Notes under the pieces: generated by a model | Databases searched by the model: none | Seen by the model: only the letters and a program-made list of their open reading frames with translations | What the model was told of the DNA's origin: nothing | Origin: DASSUW01 sp963844405 | GTDB lineage: Bacteria > Actinomycetota > Thermoleophilia > Solirubrobacterales > Solirubrobacteraceae | Reading direction: 5' to 3' | Length of the DNA stretch: 64,000 nt | Assembly: GCA_963844405.1 (NCBI GenBank) | Contig: CAWJNZ010000010.1 | Location: forward strand, 83,584-147,583 | Shown: positions 27,562 to 35,674 of the stretch, piece after piece | How positions within the stretch are numbered: the first letter of the stretch is position 1 | Layout: the number at the start of each line of letters is the position of its first letter | Position numbers and translations under genes: made by a program

Positions 27562-27636
27562 TCCGCATCCGAGCCGGCGGCCGTTGGCCCGAGCGACGTC
27601 GGAGCGCTCGCCGCGCGGCCTCGTACGCTCTGCACC

Positions 27637-28233
27637 GTGGCGACCGAATCCGGGAGCATGAGGCGCGACCTCGGCCCGCAGCTGCGCGCCGGCCGCGAGC
27701 GCGCCGGCGTGTCCGTCCGCGAGCTCGCGCGGCGGATCGGGGTGTCGCCGAGCCTCCTCTCGCAGGTCGAGCGCGGGCTGGCGCAGCCGTCGGTCGGGAC
27801 GCTGTGGGCGGTGGTCACCGAGCTCGGCCTGTCGCTCGACAGCCTGTTCGCCGGCCCCGACGACGCGAAGGCCGGCGACGACGAGAAGCGGCCCGCCGTG
27901 GTCCAGCGCGCGGCGTCGAGGCCCGCGCTCGAGCTCGGCGGCGGGGTCGTGTGGGAGCGGCTGACCGCAAAGGCGGACCCCGACGCCGACTTCGCCTTCG
28001 TCACGTACCCGCCGGGCGCCGACTCGGGCGCCGACGACCCGCCGACCACGCACCAGGGCCGCGAGTACGGCTACGTGATCAGCGGCAGGCTCGGGATCGA
28101 GGTCGGCGATCAGAGGCTGGAGCTCGGGCCGGGCGACGCCGTCGCCTTCGGATCCGACACCCCGCACCGCTTCCGCGCGCTCGGCGACGAGCCGGTGACG
28201 GCGGTCTGGCTGAACCTGCGCGCGCATGTGTAG
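27637..28233 (+). CDS. XRE-cupin transcriptional regulator
   Basis: A 198-residue protein from GTG. An XRE HTH at about residues 17-70 (RELARRIGVSPSLLSQVERG, QPSVGTLWAV) is joined to a C-terminal cupin (HQGREYGYVISGRLGIEVGD, LGPGDAVAFGSDTPHRFRA). XRE-cupin proteins are typically repressors of nearby catabolic operons that sense a small molecule in the cupin. It is the first gene on the strand before two short-spaced enzyme genes, so local control of these is likely. Confidence 0.88.
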   Translation: MATESGSMRRDLGPQLRAGRERAGVSVRELARRIGVSPSLLSQVERGLAQPSVGTLWAVVTELGLSLDSLFAGPDDAKAGDDEKRPAVVQRAASRPALELGGGVVWERLTAKADPDADFAFVTYPPGADSGADDPPTTHQGREYGYVISGRLGIEVGDQRLELGPGDAVAFGSDTPHRFRALGDEPVTAVWLNLRAHV

Positions 28234-28242
28234 ACTCCGCCC

Positions 28243-29133
28243 ATGTTCAATGCCATTGAACGTATTGGCTTCGCGGGCCTCGGCGCGATGGGGGCCGGGA
28301 TCGCCGAGCGGATCGCTTCCGCGGGCCACGAGGTCAGCGTCTGGAACCGCACGCAGGCGAAGGCGCAGCCGCTGATCGAGGCCGGCCTCGGCTGGTCCGG
28401 CACCGCGCGCGAGCTGGCCGCCTCGTCGGACGTCCTCTTCACCATGCTCACGGACAGCCGGGCGATCCTCGCCACCGCCGACGGCGACGACGGCATCCTC
28501 GCGGGCCTGCGCCCCGGGACCGTGTGGGCGGACCTCAGCACGATCGCGCCCGACGTGAGCCTCCAGGTCGCCGAGCGCGCGAGCGAGCGTGGCGCGTTCT
28601 TCCTCGACTGCCCGGTCTCCGGCAGCCCGGCCACGCTGGCGGCCGGGCAGATGTCGGTGATGGTGGGCGGCGACCGAGCGGCCTTCGACCACGTCGAGGG
28701 CCTCCTGCACGCGATCGGACCGAAGGTCACCTACATCGGCCCCAACGGCCACGCGATCCTCACCAAGCTCGCGATCAACCTCACGCTCGTCGTGTCGGTC
28801 ACCGCGTTCGCGGAGGCCGTCGCGCTCGTGGAGAAGGCGGGCGTGCGCCGCGAGGCGGTCGTGGACGCGGCGCTCAAGAGCGTGATCGCCTCCCCGGTCA
28901 TCAACTATCGGGCGCCGCTCCTGGTCGACGACGACGCGGTGTTCGCCGACGTCGACCTCCAACAGAAGGACCTCGTCTTCGCCCAGGAGCTGGCCCGCAA
29001 GCTCGGCGCCTCGGTGCCGACGTGCGCGGCGACCAGCGAGATGCTCAACACAGCGCGCAGCACGCCGGTGCGCGACCGCGACTTCCTCGTCAGCGTCCAT
29101 GACGCGTACCGGCGGATGGCGGGGCTGGAGTGA
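28243..29133 (+). CDS. Beta-hydroxyacid dehydrogenase (3-hydroxyisobutyrate dehydrogenase family)
   Basis: A 296-residue NAD(P)-dependent enzyme. The Rossmann motif is GFAGLGAMGAGIAERI, the substrate motif DCPVSGSPATLAAGQMSVMV, and the catalytic-Lys region GHAILTKLAINL. The family oxidises 3-hydroxyisobutyrate, tartronate semialdehyde or related beta-hydroxyacids; substrate cannot be told from sequence. It sits nine bases after the regulator, and its stop overlaps the cupin gene start (GTGA). Confidence 0.9.
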   Translation: MFNAIERIGFAGLGAMGAGIAERIASAGHEVSVWNRTQAKAQPLIEAGLGWSGTARELAASSDVLFTMLTDSRAILATADGDDGILAGLRPGTVWADLSTIAPDVSLQVAERASERGAFFLDCPVSGSPATLAAGQMSVMVGGDRAAFDHVEGLLHAIGPKVTYIGPNGHAILTKLAINLTLVVSVTAFAEAVALVEKAGVRREAVVDAALKSVIASPVINYRAPLLVDDDAVFADVDLQQKDLVFAQELARKLGASVPTCAATSEMLNTARSTPVRDRDFLVSVHDAYRRMAGLE

Positions 29134-29552
29134 CGATGCCGCACCCGCCGTACCGCACGACCGTCGACGACGTCCCGCTCGAGCAGGGCCTGCGTGAGGA
29201 CGAAGGCTGGGTCGACATGCAGGTCCAGTTCCTGATCGACGCGCGCGCCGGGTCCGACCAGCTCGTCGTCGGCCGCACGGTCCTCAAGCCGGGCGCGCGG
29301 CACGAGCGGCACCTGCACCCCAACTGCGACGAGTTCCTCGTGGTCATGAGCGGCAGCGGCGAGATCCACACCAACACGGGGCGCGAGCCATCCAAGGCCG
29401 GCGACGTGATCTTCACGCCGCGCGGCAACTGGCACGGCTTCGACAACACCGGGGACGAGGACGTCCTGCTGATCTGGGGCTGGTGCGGCGCGGGCTCGCT
29501 CGAGGCGGCCGGCTACGCGATCCCCGACCCCGACCAGGAGTTCGACGAATGA
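29130..29552 (+). CDS. Single-domain cupin protein
   Basis: A 140-residue cupin. HERHLHPNCDEFLVVMSGSG carries the first motif with its His/Glu ligands, and GDVIFTPRGNWHGFDNTG the second with its His. Such proteins bind a metal and act as isomerases, dioxygenases or sugar-binding proteins. It is translationally coupled to both neighbours (GTGA before, ATGA after), suggesting a step in the same small pathway as the dehydrogenase and hydratase. ATG 29136 is an alternative start. Confidence 0.82.
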   Translation: MTMPHPPYRTTVDDVPLEQGLREDEGWVDMQVQFLIDARAGSDQLVVGRTVLKPGARHERHLHPNCDEFLVVMSGSGEIHTNTGREPSKAGDVIFTPRGNWHGFDNTGDEDVLLIWGWCGAGSLEAAGYAIPDPDQEFDE

Positions 29553-30238
29553 GCGACGACGCGCGGATCGCGCGTGGGACGGCGGCGATGCTGGAGCTGC
29601 GCCGCTCACGCCTCGACGAGGGCGACCGGCCGGTCGGCTGGAAGATCGGCTTCGGCTCTCCGGCCGCCTTCGAGCTGCTCGGGACGGACCGGCCGCTCGT
29701 CGGCTTCCTCACCGACCGCGGGCTGGTCGACGACGGCGCGGCCGTGTCGCTGGCCGGCTGGACGCAGCCGATGCTCGAGCCGGAGATCGCGGTGCACCTC
29801 GCCCGCGACGTCGCCGGCGACGCCACGCGCGACGACGTCCGAGCCGCGATCGGCGGGCTGTCGGCGGCGATCGAGCTGGCCGACGTCGACACCCCGCCGG
29901 CCGACCCCGAGGCGATCCTCGCCGGCAACATCTTCCACCGCCACGTGCTGCTCGGCCCGGTCGACGAAAGCCGCACGACCGCTGAGGGAGTCCACGGGCG
30001 GCTGGTGCGCGACGGCGACGAGATCGCCGCGACCGACGCGCCCGAGGCGGCCACGGGCGAGCTCGCCGAGGTCGTCAGGCTGACCGCCGAGCTGCTGGCG
30101 GCGAACGGCGAGCGCCTCCGGGCGGGCGACGTGGTGATCACCGGCTCGATCGTCCCACCCGTGCAGGTGGCGCCGGGCGAGACCGTCACCGCGGAGATCG
30201 AGCCGCTCGGCTCGCTCACGGTGACCCTGACCCCATAG
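29549..30238 (+). CDS. 2-keto-4-pentenoate hydratase / fumarylacetoacetase-fold protein
   Basis: A 229-residue protein of the MhpD/hydratase class. VGWKIGFGSP, the metal-ligand Glu residues in PMLEPEIAVHL, AIELAD and the C-terminal GDVVITGSIVPPVQVAPG match the family. It would hydrate a dienoate or cleave or decarboxylate a ketoacid in aromatic or heterocycle breakdown. Coupled by ATGA to the cupin gene. A 21-base periodic repeat follows directly at its stop. Confidence 0.85.
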   Translation: MSDDARIARGTAAMLELRRSRLDEGDRPVGWKIGFGSPAAFELLGTDRPLVGFLTDRGLVDDGAAVSLAGWTQPMLEPEIAVHLARDVAGDATRDDVRAAIGGLSAAIELADVDTPPADPEAILAGNIFHRHVLLGPVDESRTTAEGVHGRLVRDGDEIAATDAPEAATGELAEVVRLTAELLAANGERLRAGDVVITGSIVPPVQVAPGETVTAEIEPLGSLTVTLTP

Positions 30239-30321
30239 GGACAGGCACTCAACATTGAGGGACAGGCACTCAACATTGAGGGACAGGCCCTTTAGGTTGG
30301 GGGACAGGCACCGGTGGTCGC
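30238..30321 (+). repeat. Four 21-bp-spaced GGGACAGGC repeats
   Basis: Units start at 30238, 30259, 30280 and 30301, exactly 21 bases apart, each beginning GGGACAGGC. The first two are identical (GGGACAGGCACTCAACATTGA); the third and fourth keep only the head. They lie between the hydratase gene and the LacI-site promoter of the next unit. GGGACAGGCACC-type words occur as intergenic repeats in other GC-rich genomes, but function here is unknown. Confidence 0.7.
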
Positions 30322-30354
30322 AGCCGCTTGACGCTGACGGGAGCCTTGGCTAAC

Positions 30355-30376
30355 GTGTTGCAAACGTTTGCAACAC
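30355..30376. promoter_or_regulatory. LacI-family operator, perfect 22-bp palindrome
   Basis: Core TTGCAAACGTTTGCAA, with symmetry extending to GTG...CAC on either side. It ends 13 bases before ATG 30390, next to its GAGGAG Shine-Dalgarno. It matches the central-CG palindromes of LacI/GalR regulators and is repeated at other units in the window. Confidence 0.8.
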
Positions 30377-30389
30377 CGACGAGGAGCCC

Positions 30390-31355
30390 ATGACCAAGGA
30401 CAACGGGACGAAGATCGGCTGGGTGGGAACCGGCCGCATGGGGGCGGCTCTCGCCCGGCGCCTGCTCGTCGCCGGGCATGACGTGGCCGTCTACAACCGC
30501 ACGCGCAGCAAGGCCGAGGCTCTCGAGGACGCGGGCGCCACCGTCGTCGACTCGCCGGCCGCGCTCGCCGACCGCGACATCGTCTTCACCATGGTCGGCG
30601 GGTCCGACGACTTCAAGGAGGTCGTGATCGGCTCGAACGGCGTCCTCTCGCGCGCCGATGCGGCGCCCCGCATGCTCATCGACTCCACGACGATCTCGCA
30701 GGCCGCTTCCGACGAGGTCCGCGCCGCGGCCGCCGAGCGCGGCATCGGCGTCCTCGCCGCGCCCGTGTCCGGCAACGCCAAGGTCGTGGCCGCCGGCAAG
30801 CTGACGATGGTCGTCTCCGGTCCCGAGGACAGCTACCGGGAGGCGCGGACGCTGCTCGAGCTGCTCGCCGCCCGCGTCACCTACGTCGGCGAGGGCGACC
30901 GCGCGCGGCTGGTGAAGATCTGCCACAACCTGATGCTCGGCGTCGTCGCGCAGACGCTCGCCGAGATCACGGTCCTGGCCGAGAAGGGCGGCGTCTCGCG
31001 CGCCGACTTCTTCGACTTCCTCAACGACAGCGTGATGGGCTCCATGTTCACCCGCTACAAGACGCCCGCCTACGTGAACCTCGACTTCAAGCCGACGTTC
31101 ACGCCCGAGCTGCTGCTCAAGGACTTCCTGCTCGGCGCGGACGCGGCCCGCGAGCACGAGGTCCCGCTGCCGGTCTCGAGCGCCGCCCAGCAGGTCGTCC
31201 AGGCGCTGATCGGCAGCGGCTACCGCGACATCGACTTCGCGGCGCTGCTCGAGCTCCAGGCCCGCGCGTCCGACCTCGAGCTGGTGTCCGAGGACGCGCC
31301 CGTGACCGACGGACTGCGCGACGAGCGCCTCGCCTCGACCGCCCCGGCCGCATGA
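30390..31355 (+). CDS. Beta-hydroxyacid dehydrogenase (second paralogue)
   Basis: A 321-residue NAD(P)-dependent enzyme of the 3-hydroxyisobutyrate dehydrogenase family. The Rossmann motif is WVGTGRMGAALARRL, the substrate motif APVSGNAKVVAAGKLTMVV, and the catalytic-Lys region LVKICHNLMLGV. A C-terminal extension of about 25 residues is unusual. A GAGGAG site precedes the ATG, directly behind the palindromic operator, so expression is probably repressed by the LacI protein. The stop overlaps the next gene's ATG. Confidence 0.9.
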   Translation: MTKDNGTKIGWVGTGRMGAALARRLLVAGHDVAVYNRTRSKAEALEDAGATVVDSPAALADRDIVFTMVGGSDDFKEVVIGSNGVLSRADAAPRMLIDSTTISQAASDEVRAAAAERGIGVLAAPVSGNAKVVAAGKLTMVVSGPEDSYREARTLLELLAARVTYVGEGDRARLVKICHNLMLGVVAQTLAEITVLAEKGGVSRADFFDFLNDSVMGSMFTRYKTPAYVNLDFKPTFTPELLLKDFLLGADAAREHEVPLPVSSAAQQVVQALIGSGYRDIDFAALLELQARASDLELVSEDAPVTDGLRDERLASTAPAA

Positions 31356-32329
31356 GCGACACCGCAGCCACCGACACGCGCGCCGAACGCGGCGTGCTCG
31401 AGCACTACGGCCGGATGCTGCTGATCCGGCTGTTCGAGGGCGAGATCCACCGGCTGTTCCTGCGAGGCGAGGTGCACGGCACGACCCACCTCTACGCGGG
31501 CCAGGAGGCCGTCGCGGTCGGCGTCTGCTCGGCGCTCCAACCGGGCGACTGGATCGCCGGCACCTACCGCGGCCACGGCCACGCGCTGGCGGCCGGCACC
31601 GACCCCGAGCGGCTCGTGGCCGAGATGCTCGGGCGGGCGACCGGCGTCTGCGGCGGCCGCGCCGGCTCGATGAACGTCGCCGACCTCGAGCACGGCCTCG
31701 TCGGCTGCTTCGGGATCGTCGGCGGGTCGATCGGCGCTGCCACCGGCGCCGCGCATGTCGGCGAGCCGCACCGGCAACGTCGCGGTCGCCTTCTTCGGCG
31801 ACGGCGCCACGAACCAGGCCTACTTCCACGAGTGCCTGAACTTCGCCCAGGTGGCGAACCTGCCGGCCGTCTTCGTCTGCGAGAACAACTTCTACGGCGA
31901 GTTCACGCCGATGCAGAAGGTCACCGCCGGGGCCGACATCGCCGGGCGCGCGGCCGCGTACGGGATGCCGGTCCGCGCTCGTCGACGGCAACGACCTGTG
32001 GGCGGTCAGCGAGGCCGCGGGCGAGGCGGTCGAGCGCGCCCGCGGCGGCGACGGCCCGACGCTGCTCGAGGCCCAGACCTACCGCCACTACGGCCACTCG
32101 AAGTCCGACCCCGCGACGTACCGGCCGAAGGAGGAGGTCGAGCGCTGGATGGAGCGCGACCCGCTCTCGATCGCCCGCGCCAGGCTGCTCGAGCTCGGGC
32201 ATCGGCGAGGAGGACATCGAGGCCACCGAGCGCGAGGTGCGGGCGACGCTCGACCGCGCCGTCGAGGCCGCGCTCGCCGCGCCGTACCCCGATCCCGAGG
32301 CCGACGCCGCGACGGAGTTCGCCGCATGA
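31352..32329 (+). pseudogene. Thiamine-dependent 2-oxoacid dehydrogenase E1 alpha, frameshifted
   Basis: Protein similarity runs through three frames: MLLIRLFEGEIHRLFLRGEV, THLYAGQEAVAVG, GTYRGHGHAL and GRAGSMNV in the first; VAVAFFGDGATNQAYFHE (thiamine-pyrophosphate motif GDG...N) in the second from about 31755; LVDGNDLWAV and YRHYGHSKSDPATYR in the third from about 31978; and the start frame again from about 32200 to the end. Three single-base insertions explain this. No residues are lost, so the protein would be about 325 long and functional if the shifts are errors. Partner of the following E1 beta. Relatives include acetoin and pyruvate dehydrogenase E1. Confidence 0.7.
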
Positions 32330-33316
32330 GCACGCTGGAGTTCCGCGTCGCGATCCGCGACGCCATCGCCGAGGAGATGGAGCGCGACGAGCGCGTGATC
32401 TTCATGGGCGAGGACATCGCCGTCGCCGGCGGCGTCTTCAAGGCCACGCCCGGGCTGCACGAGCGCTTCGGCGGCCAGCGCGTGATCGACACGCCGATCT
32501 CCGAGCTGGCCCTGGCCGGCGCCGCCTTCGGCGCCGCCGTCACCGGCCTGCGGCCGATCTTCGAGATCATGTTCGGCGACTTCATGGCGCTGCCCATGGA
32601 CTCGCTCGTCAACCAGGCCGCCAAGTACTGGTACATCACGAACGAGCAGGCGAGCATCCCGCTCGTCGTCCGCTCGGCGGTCGGCGGCGGCGGCCGCTTC
32701 GGCGCCGATCCACTCGCAGACGCACGGGACCTGGTTCCAGGGCATCCCGGGGCTGAAGATCGCGATGCCGTCGAACAGCCGCCGAGGCGAAGGGCCTGCT
32801 CAAGGGCGCGATCCGCGACCCCAACCCGGTCATCTTCCTCGAGCACAAGCGGCTGTACTCGGTCAAGGACGAGGTGCCCGAGACGATCGACGTCGATCCC
32901 GCTCGGCCAGGCGCGGATCGCGCGCGAGGGCGACGACCTGACGATCGTCTCGATCGGGAAGGGCGTGCGCGACGCGCTGGCCGCCGCCGAGCAGCTCGCC
33001 GGCGACGGCGTCGAGCGCCGAGGTGGTCGACCTGCGCACGCTGCGCCCGCTCGACCTGGCGACCGTGCTCGCGTCGGTCGAGAAGACGAACCGGCTACTC
33101 GCCGTCGAGGAGGGCCCGCGCACCGGCGGCTGGGCGACCGGCCTGCTCGGCGCGGTCGCCGAGGCGGCGCTGCACGACCTCGACGACGCCTGGATCGTCG
33201 CCACCGAGCGAGACGCCGATCCCGTACTCGCCCGACGCTCGAGGACGCGTTCATGCCGAGCCCGGACGCGATCGTGGCCGAGGTCCGCGGCCGCGCCTCG
33301 GCGCGCGGCCGTCTGA
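32326..33316 (+). pseudogene. 2-oxoacid dehydrogenase E1 beta, frameshifted
   Basis: It begins at an ATG overlapping the E1 alpha stop. MSTLEFRVAIRDAIAEEMER, VIFMGEDIAVAGGVF, RVIDTPISELALAG and GGGGRFGA are in the first frame. IHSQTHGTWFQGIPGLKIAM, VIFLEHKRLYSVKDEVPE, LGQARIAREGDDLTIVS, VVDLRTLRPLDLATV and ETPIPYSP then appear in successive frames. At least five one-base shifts occur between 32700 and 33300. Joined, it matches the family along its whole length. The stop is probably TGA 33314-33316. The E2 and E3 subunits are not nearby, which is compatible with an acetoin- or branched-chain-type complex sharing subunits. Confidence 0.68.
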
Positions 33317-33318
33317 CC

Positions 33319-34779
33319 GTGGCCGCGCTGGCAGAGCGGGACGTCGTCGCCGCCGTTCCGCGAGGGCTGTGGATCGGTGGCGAGTGGCGAGAGACCGGCG
33401 GCTCGGTCCCGGTCGAGGACCCGGCCACGGGCGAGGTGCTGGCCGAGGTCGCCGACGCGACGGCCGAGGACGCGATCGCGGCGCTCGACGCCGCGGTCGC
33501 CGTGCAGGACGAGTGGGCCGCCCACCCGCCGCGCGAGCGCGGCGAGATCCTGCGGCGGGCGTTCGAGGAGCTGATGGAGCGCCAGGACGAGCTGGCGCTG
33601 CTGATGACGCTCGAGATGGGCAAGCCGCTCGCCGAGTCGCGGGCGAGATCGCCTACGCCGCCGAGTTCTTCCGCTGGTTCTCCGAGGAGGCCGTGCGGAT
33701 CGAGGGGCGCTACGGCGTCGCGCCGACGGGCGCCGGGCGGCTGATCGTCATGAAGCAGCCGGTCGGCCCGTGCCTGCTGATCACTCCGTGGAACTTCCCG
33801 ATGGCGATGGGCACGCGCAAGATCGGACCGGCGGTCGCGGCCGGCTGCACGATGGTCGTCAAGCCGGCCAAGCAGACGCCGCTGTCGATGCTCGCGCTGG
33901 CCGAGATCCTCGAGCGCGCCGGCTTGCCCGCCGGGCGTGCTGCAACATCGTCACCTCGTCCTCGGCGAGCCGCGTCATGGAGCCGCTGATCGACGACCCG
34001 CGGTCGCGCAAGCTGTCCTTCACCGGCTCGACCGAGGTCGGCCGCACGCTGGTCGAGCAGGTCGGCCAAGCGCTGCTGCGGGTGTCGATGGAGCTCGGCG
34101 GCAACGCCCCGTTCCTGGTCTTCGACGACGCCGACCTCGACGCCGCCGTCGAGGGCGCGATGCTGGCCAAGATGCGCAACGGCGGCGAGGCCTGCACGGC
34201 GGCCAACCGCTTCCTCGTGCAGGAGGGCGTCGCGCGCGAGTTCGCGGCGCAGGCTGGCGGAGCGCATGGGGTCACTGCGAGTCGGACGGCGGACCGAGCC
34301 CGGCGTGGACGTCGGGCCGCTCATCGACGCGGCGAGCGCGACAAGGTGGCCGCGCTCGTCGGCGACGCCGTCGGGCTCGGCGCCGAGGCGCTGATCGGCG
34401 GCGACGCCGTCGACGGGCCGGGCGCGTTCTACATGCCGACGGTGCTCGCCTACGGTGCCCGACCGCGCGCGCGTGCTGCGCGAGGAGATCTTCGGCCCGG
34501 TCGCGCCGCTGCAGACGTTCGCCGACGAGGACGAGGCGGTCGCGGCCGCCAACGCGACCGAGTACGGGCTCGTGGCCTATGTCTTCACGCAGGACGTCAG
34601 GCGCGCGCTGCGGGTGAGTCGAGCGGCTGGAGACCGGCATGCTCGGGCTCAACCAGGGAATCGTGTCGAACGCCGCGGCGCCGTTCGGCGGGTGTCAAGG
34701 CTCGGGCTTCGGCCGCGAGGGCGGGCCCGAGGGAATCGAGGAGTACCTCGCCCTCAAGTACGTGGCGATGGCGACCTGA
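33319..34779 (+). pseudogene. Aldehyde dehydrogenase (succinate-semialdehyde type), frameshifted
   Basis: From GTG 33319: LWIGGEWRETGGSVPVEDPA, LLMTLEMGKPLAESR, then in other frames EIAYAAEFFRWFSEEAVRIE, ITPWNFPMAMGTRKIGPAVA, KLSFTGSTEVGRTLVEQ, MELGGNAPFLVFDDADL, GGEACTAANRF (catalytic Cys), LREEIFGPVAPLQTF, and FGREGGPEGIEEYLALKYV. The order and spacing are those of NAD(P)-dependent succinate-semialdehyde dehydrogenase (about 485 residues). At least six indels break the frame, all restoring normal protein downstream. Probably one operon with the E1 genes. Confidence 0.7.
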
Positions 34780-35095
34780 AGGTCCGCTCCCAGTGGCGCT
34801 GGCCGAGCTGGAACGCGATCGCGTAGCCCAGCTCGACGAGCTCCGGCTCGCTGAAGTGGGCGTGGAGGCGGGTCCAGAGCTCGTCGCCCGCCTCGTCGGC
34901 GTCCCACTCGATCGCGTACGCCCAGTCGAGCGCCGCCCGCTCGCGCTCGTCTGCGGGCTCGACGTCCTCGCCGGCGACGGCGCGGAAGCAGAGCGCCTTG
35001 AGCTCGCGGTCCACGAGCCCGCCCTCGAGCACGGTCGCGACGGTCTCCGCGTAGGCCGCCGCGATCGGCGGCCGCAGCTCGCGCGGACCGCTCAT
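34754..35095 (-). CDS. Carboxymuconolactone-decarboxylase-like protein without CxxC
   Basis: A 113-residue helical protein. RAALDWAYAIEWDADEAGDE and LHAHFSEPELVELGYAIAFQ match the second half of AhpD/CMD proteins, but the redox CxxC is absent (a lone Cys in KALCFRAV). Its ATG overlaps the stop of the candidate selenoprotein gene (ATGA). The two share the pattern HFSExxxVELGYxxAxxxGQ and probably form a heteromeric pair. It overlaps the end of the aldehyde dehydrogenase gene tail-to-tail by 26 bases. Confidence 0.65.
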   Translation of the reverse strand: MSGPRELRPPIAAAYAETVATVLEGGLVDRELKALCFRAVAGEDVEPADERERAALDWAYAIEWDADEAGDELWTRLHAHFSEPELVELGYAIAFQLGQRHWERTFRSPSPRT

Positions 35096-35670
35096 CGCCG
35101 GGCCTCGTCGGGCGCCAGCCCGGCGCGGCCCAGGTTGAGCACCTCGCCGTGCCCGATGGCGAGCGTCTTGATCCAGCGCTGCTGCCCGTAGGTCAGCGCC
35201 ACGAAGTAGCCGAGCTCGACGATCTGCTCCTCGCTGAAGTGCTCGCGCAGGCCGGCCCAGACCTCCTCGTCGGCGCCCTCGGGGTCCCACACGAGCATGC
35301 TCGTGTAGCGCAGCGCGGCCTTCTCGGCCGGCCCGTAGCGGTCAGAGGCCTCGAAGTCGAGGACCTCCGCGTAGTGCTCCTCCGTCAGCCCTTGCTCTCC
35401 ACCCGGGAGAGACCGTTGGCTCCCTCAGTAATGGCACTGGATCGTCGCGGAGACGTAGCCGCGACAGAGCTCCTTGATCCGATGCTCCGTAACGCCGGTG
35501 CGGAAGGCGTCCTGCCAGTTGCGCGAGAACGACCGCAGCACGGCCGGCACGTGCGCCCGCACCGCCTGGCTCTCGGGCCGCGGCGTGCCGTGGCGCGCCG
35601 CGTGCTCGAGATAGCCGCGCAGCTCCGGGTCCTGGAGCTGCTCGACGGGGAAGTAGCTGATCCGCGGCAT
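35092..35670 (-). CDS. AhpD/CMD-like candidate selenoprotein (CxxU)
   Basis: From ATG 35670, 81 residues lead to TIQCHY and an in-frame TGA at 35425-35427. The same frame then continues without a break as GSQRSLPGGEQGLTEEHYAE, AALRYTSMLVWDPEG, LREHFSEEQIVELGYFVALT to TGA at 35092. Read as selenocysteine the product is 192 residues, a normal AhpD-fold length, with a CHYUGSQRS redox site in place of CxxC. The N-terminal part alone lacks half the fold, and no good start codon exists for the second half. AhpD-like selenoproteins are known. A SECIS-like hairpin follows the TGA. It lies 4 bases after the amidohydrolase stop, in one operon. A Cys-to-stop nonsense mutation is the alternative. Confidence 0.72.
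35395..35411 (-). promoter_or_regulatory. Candidate bacterial SECIS hairpin
   Basis: On the minus strand CTCTCC (35411-35406) pairs with GGAGAG (35400-35395) around the loop CGGGT. The loop begins 19 bases after the TGA, inside the roughly 16-37 base window required in bacterial SECIS elements, and has G at its second position. An alternative hairpin, GGGAG/CTCCC with a loop containing GGTCT, starts right after the TGA. Folding by eye only. Confidence 0.5.
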
Positions 35671-35674
35671 GACC

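Noticed and set aside
30238..30321. CRISPR array
   Set aside because: Units are directly abutting 21-mers without unique spacers, and no cas gene is in the window.
31352..34779. Programmed frameshifting or selenocysteine in the E1/ALDH genes
   Set aside because: There are many shifts at unrelated sequences with no slippery motif. They need indels rather than in-frame TGA readthrough, so error or decay is simpler.
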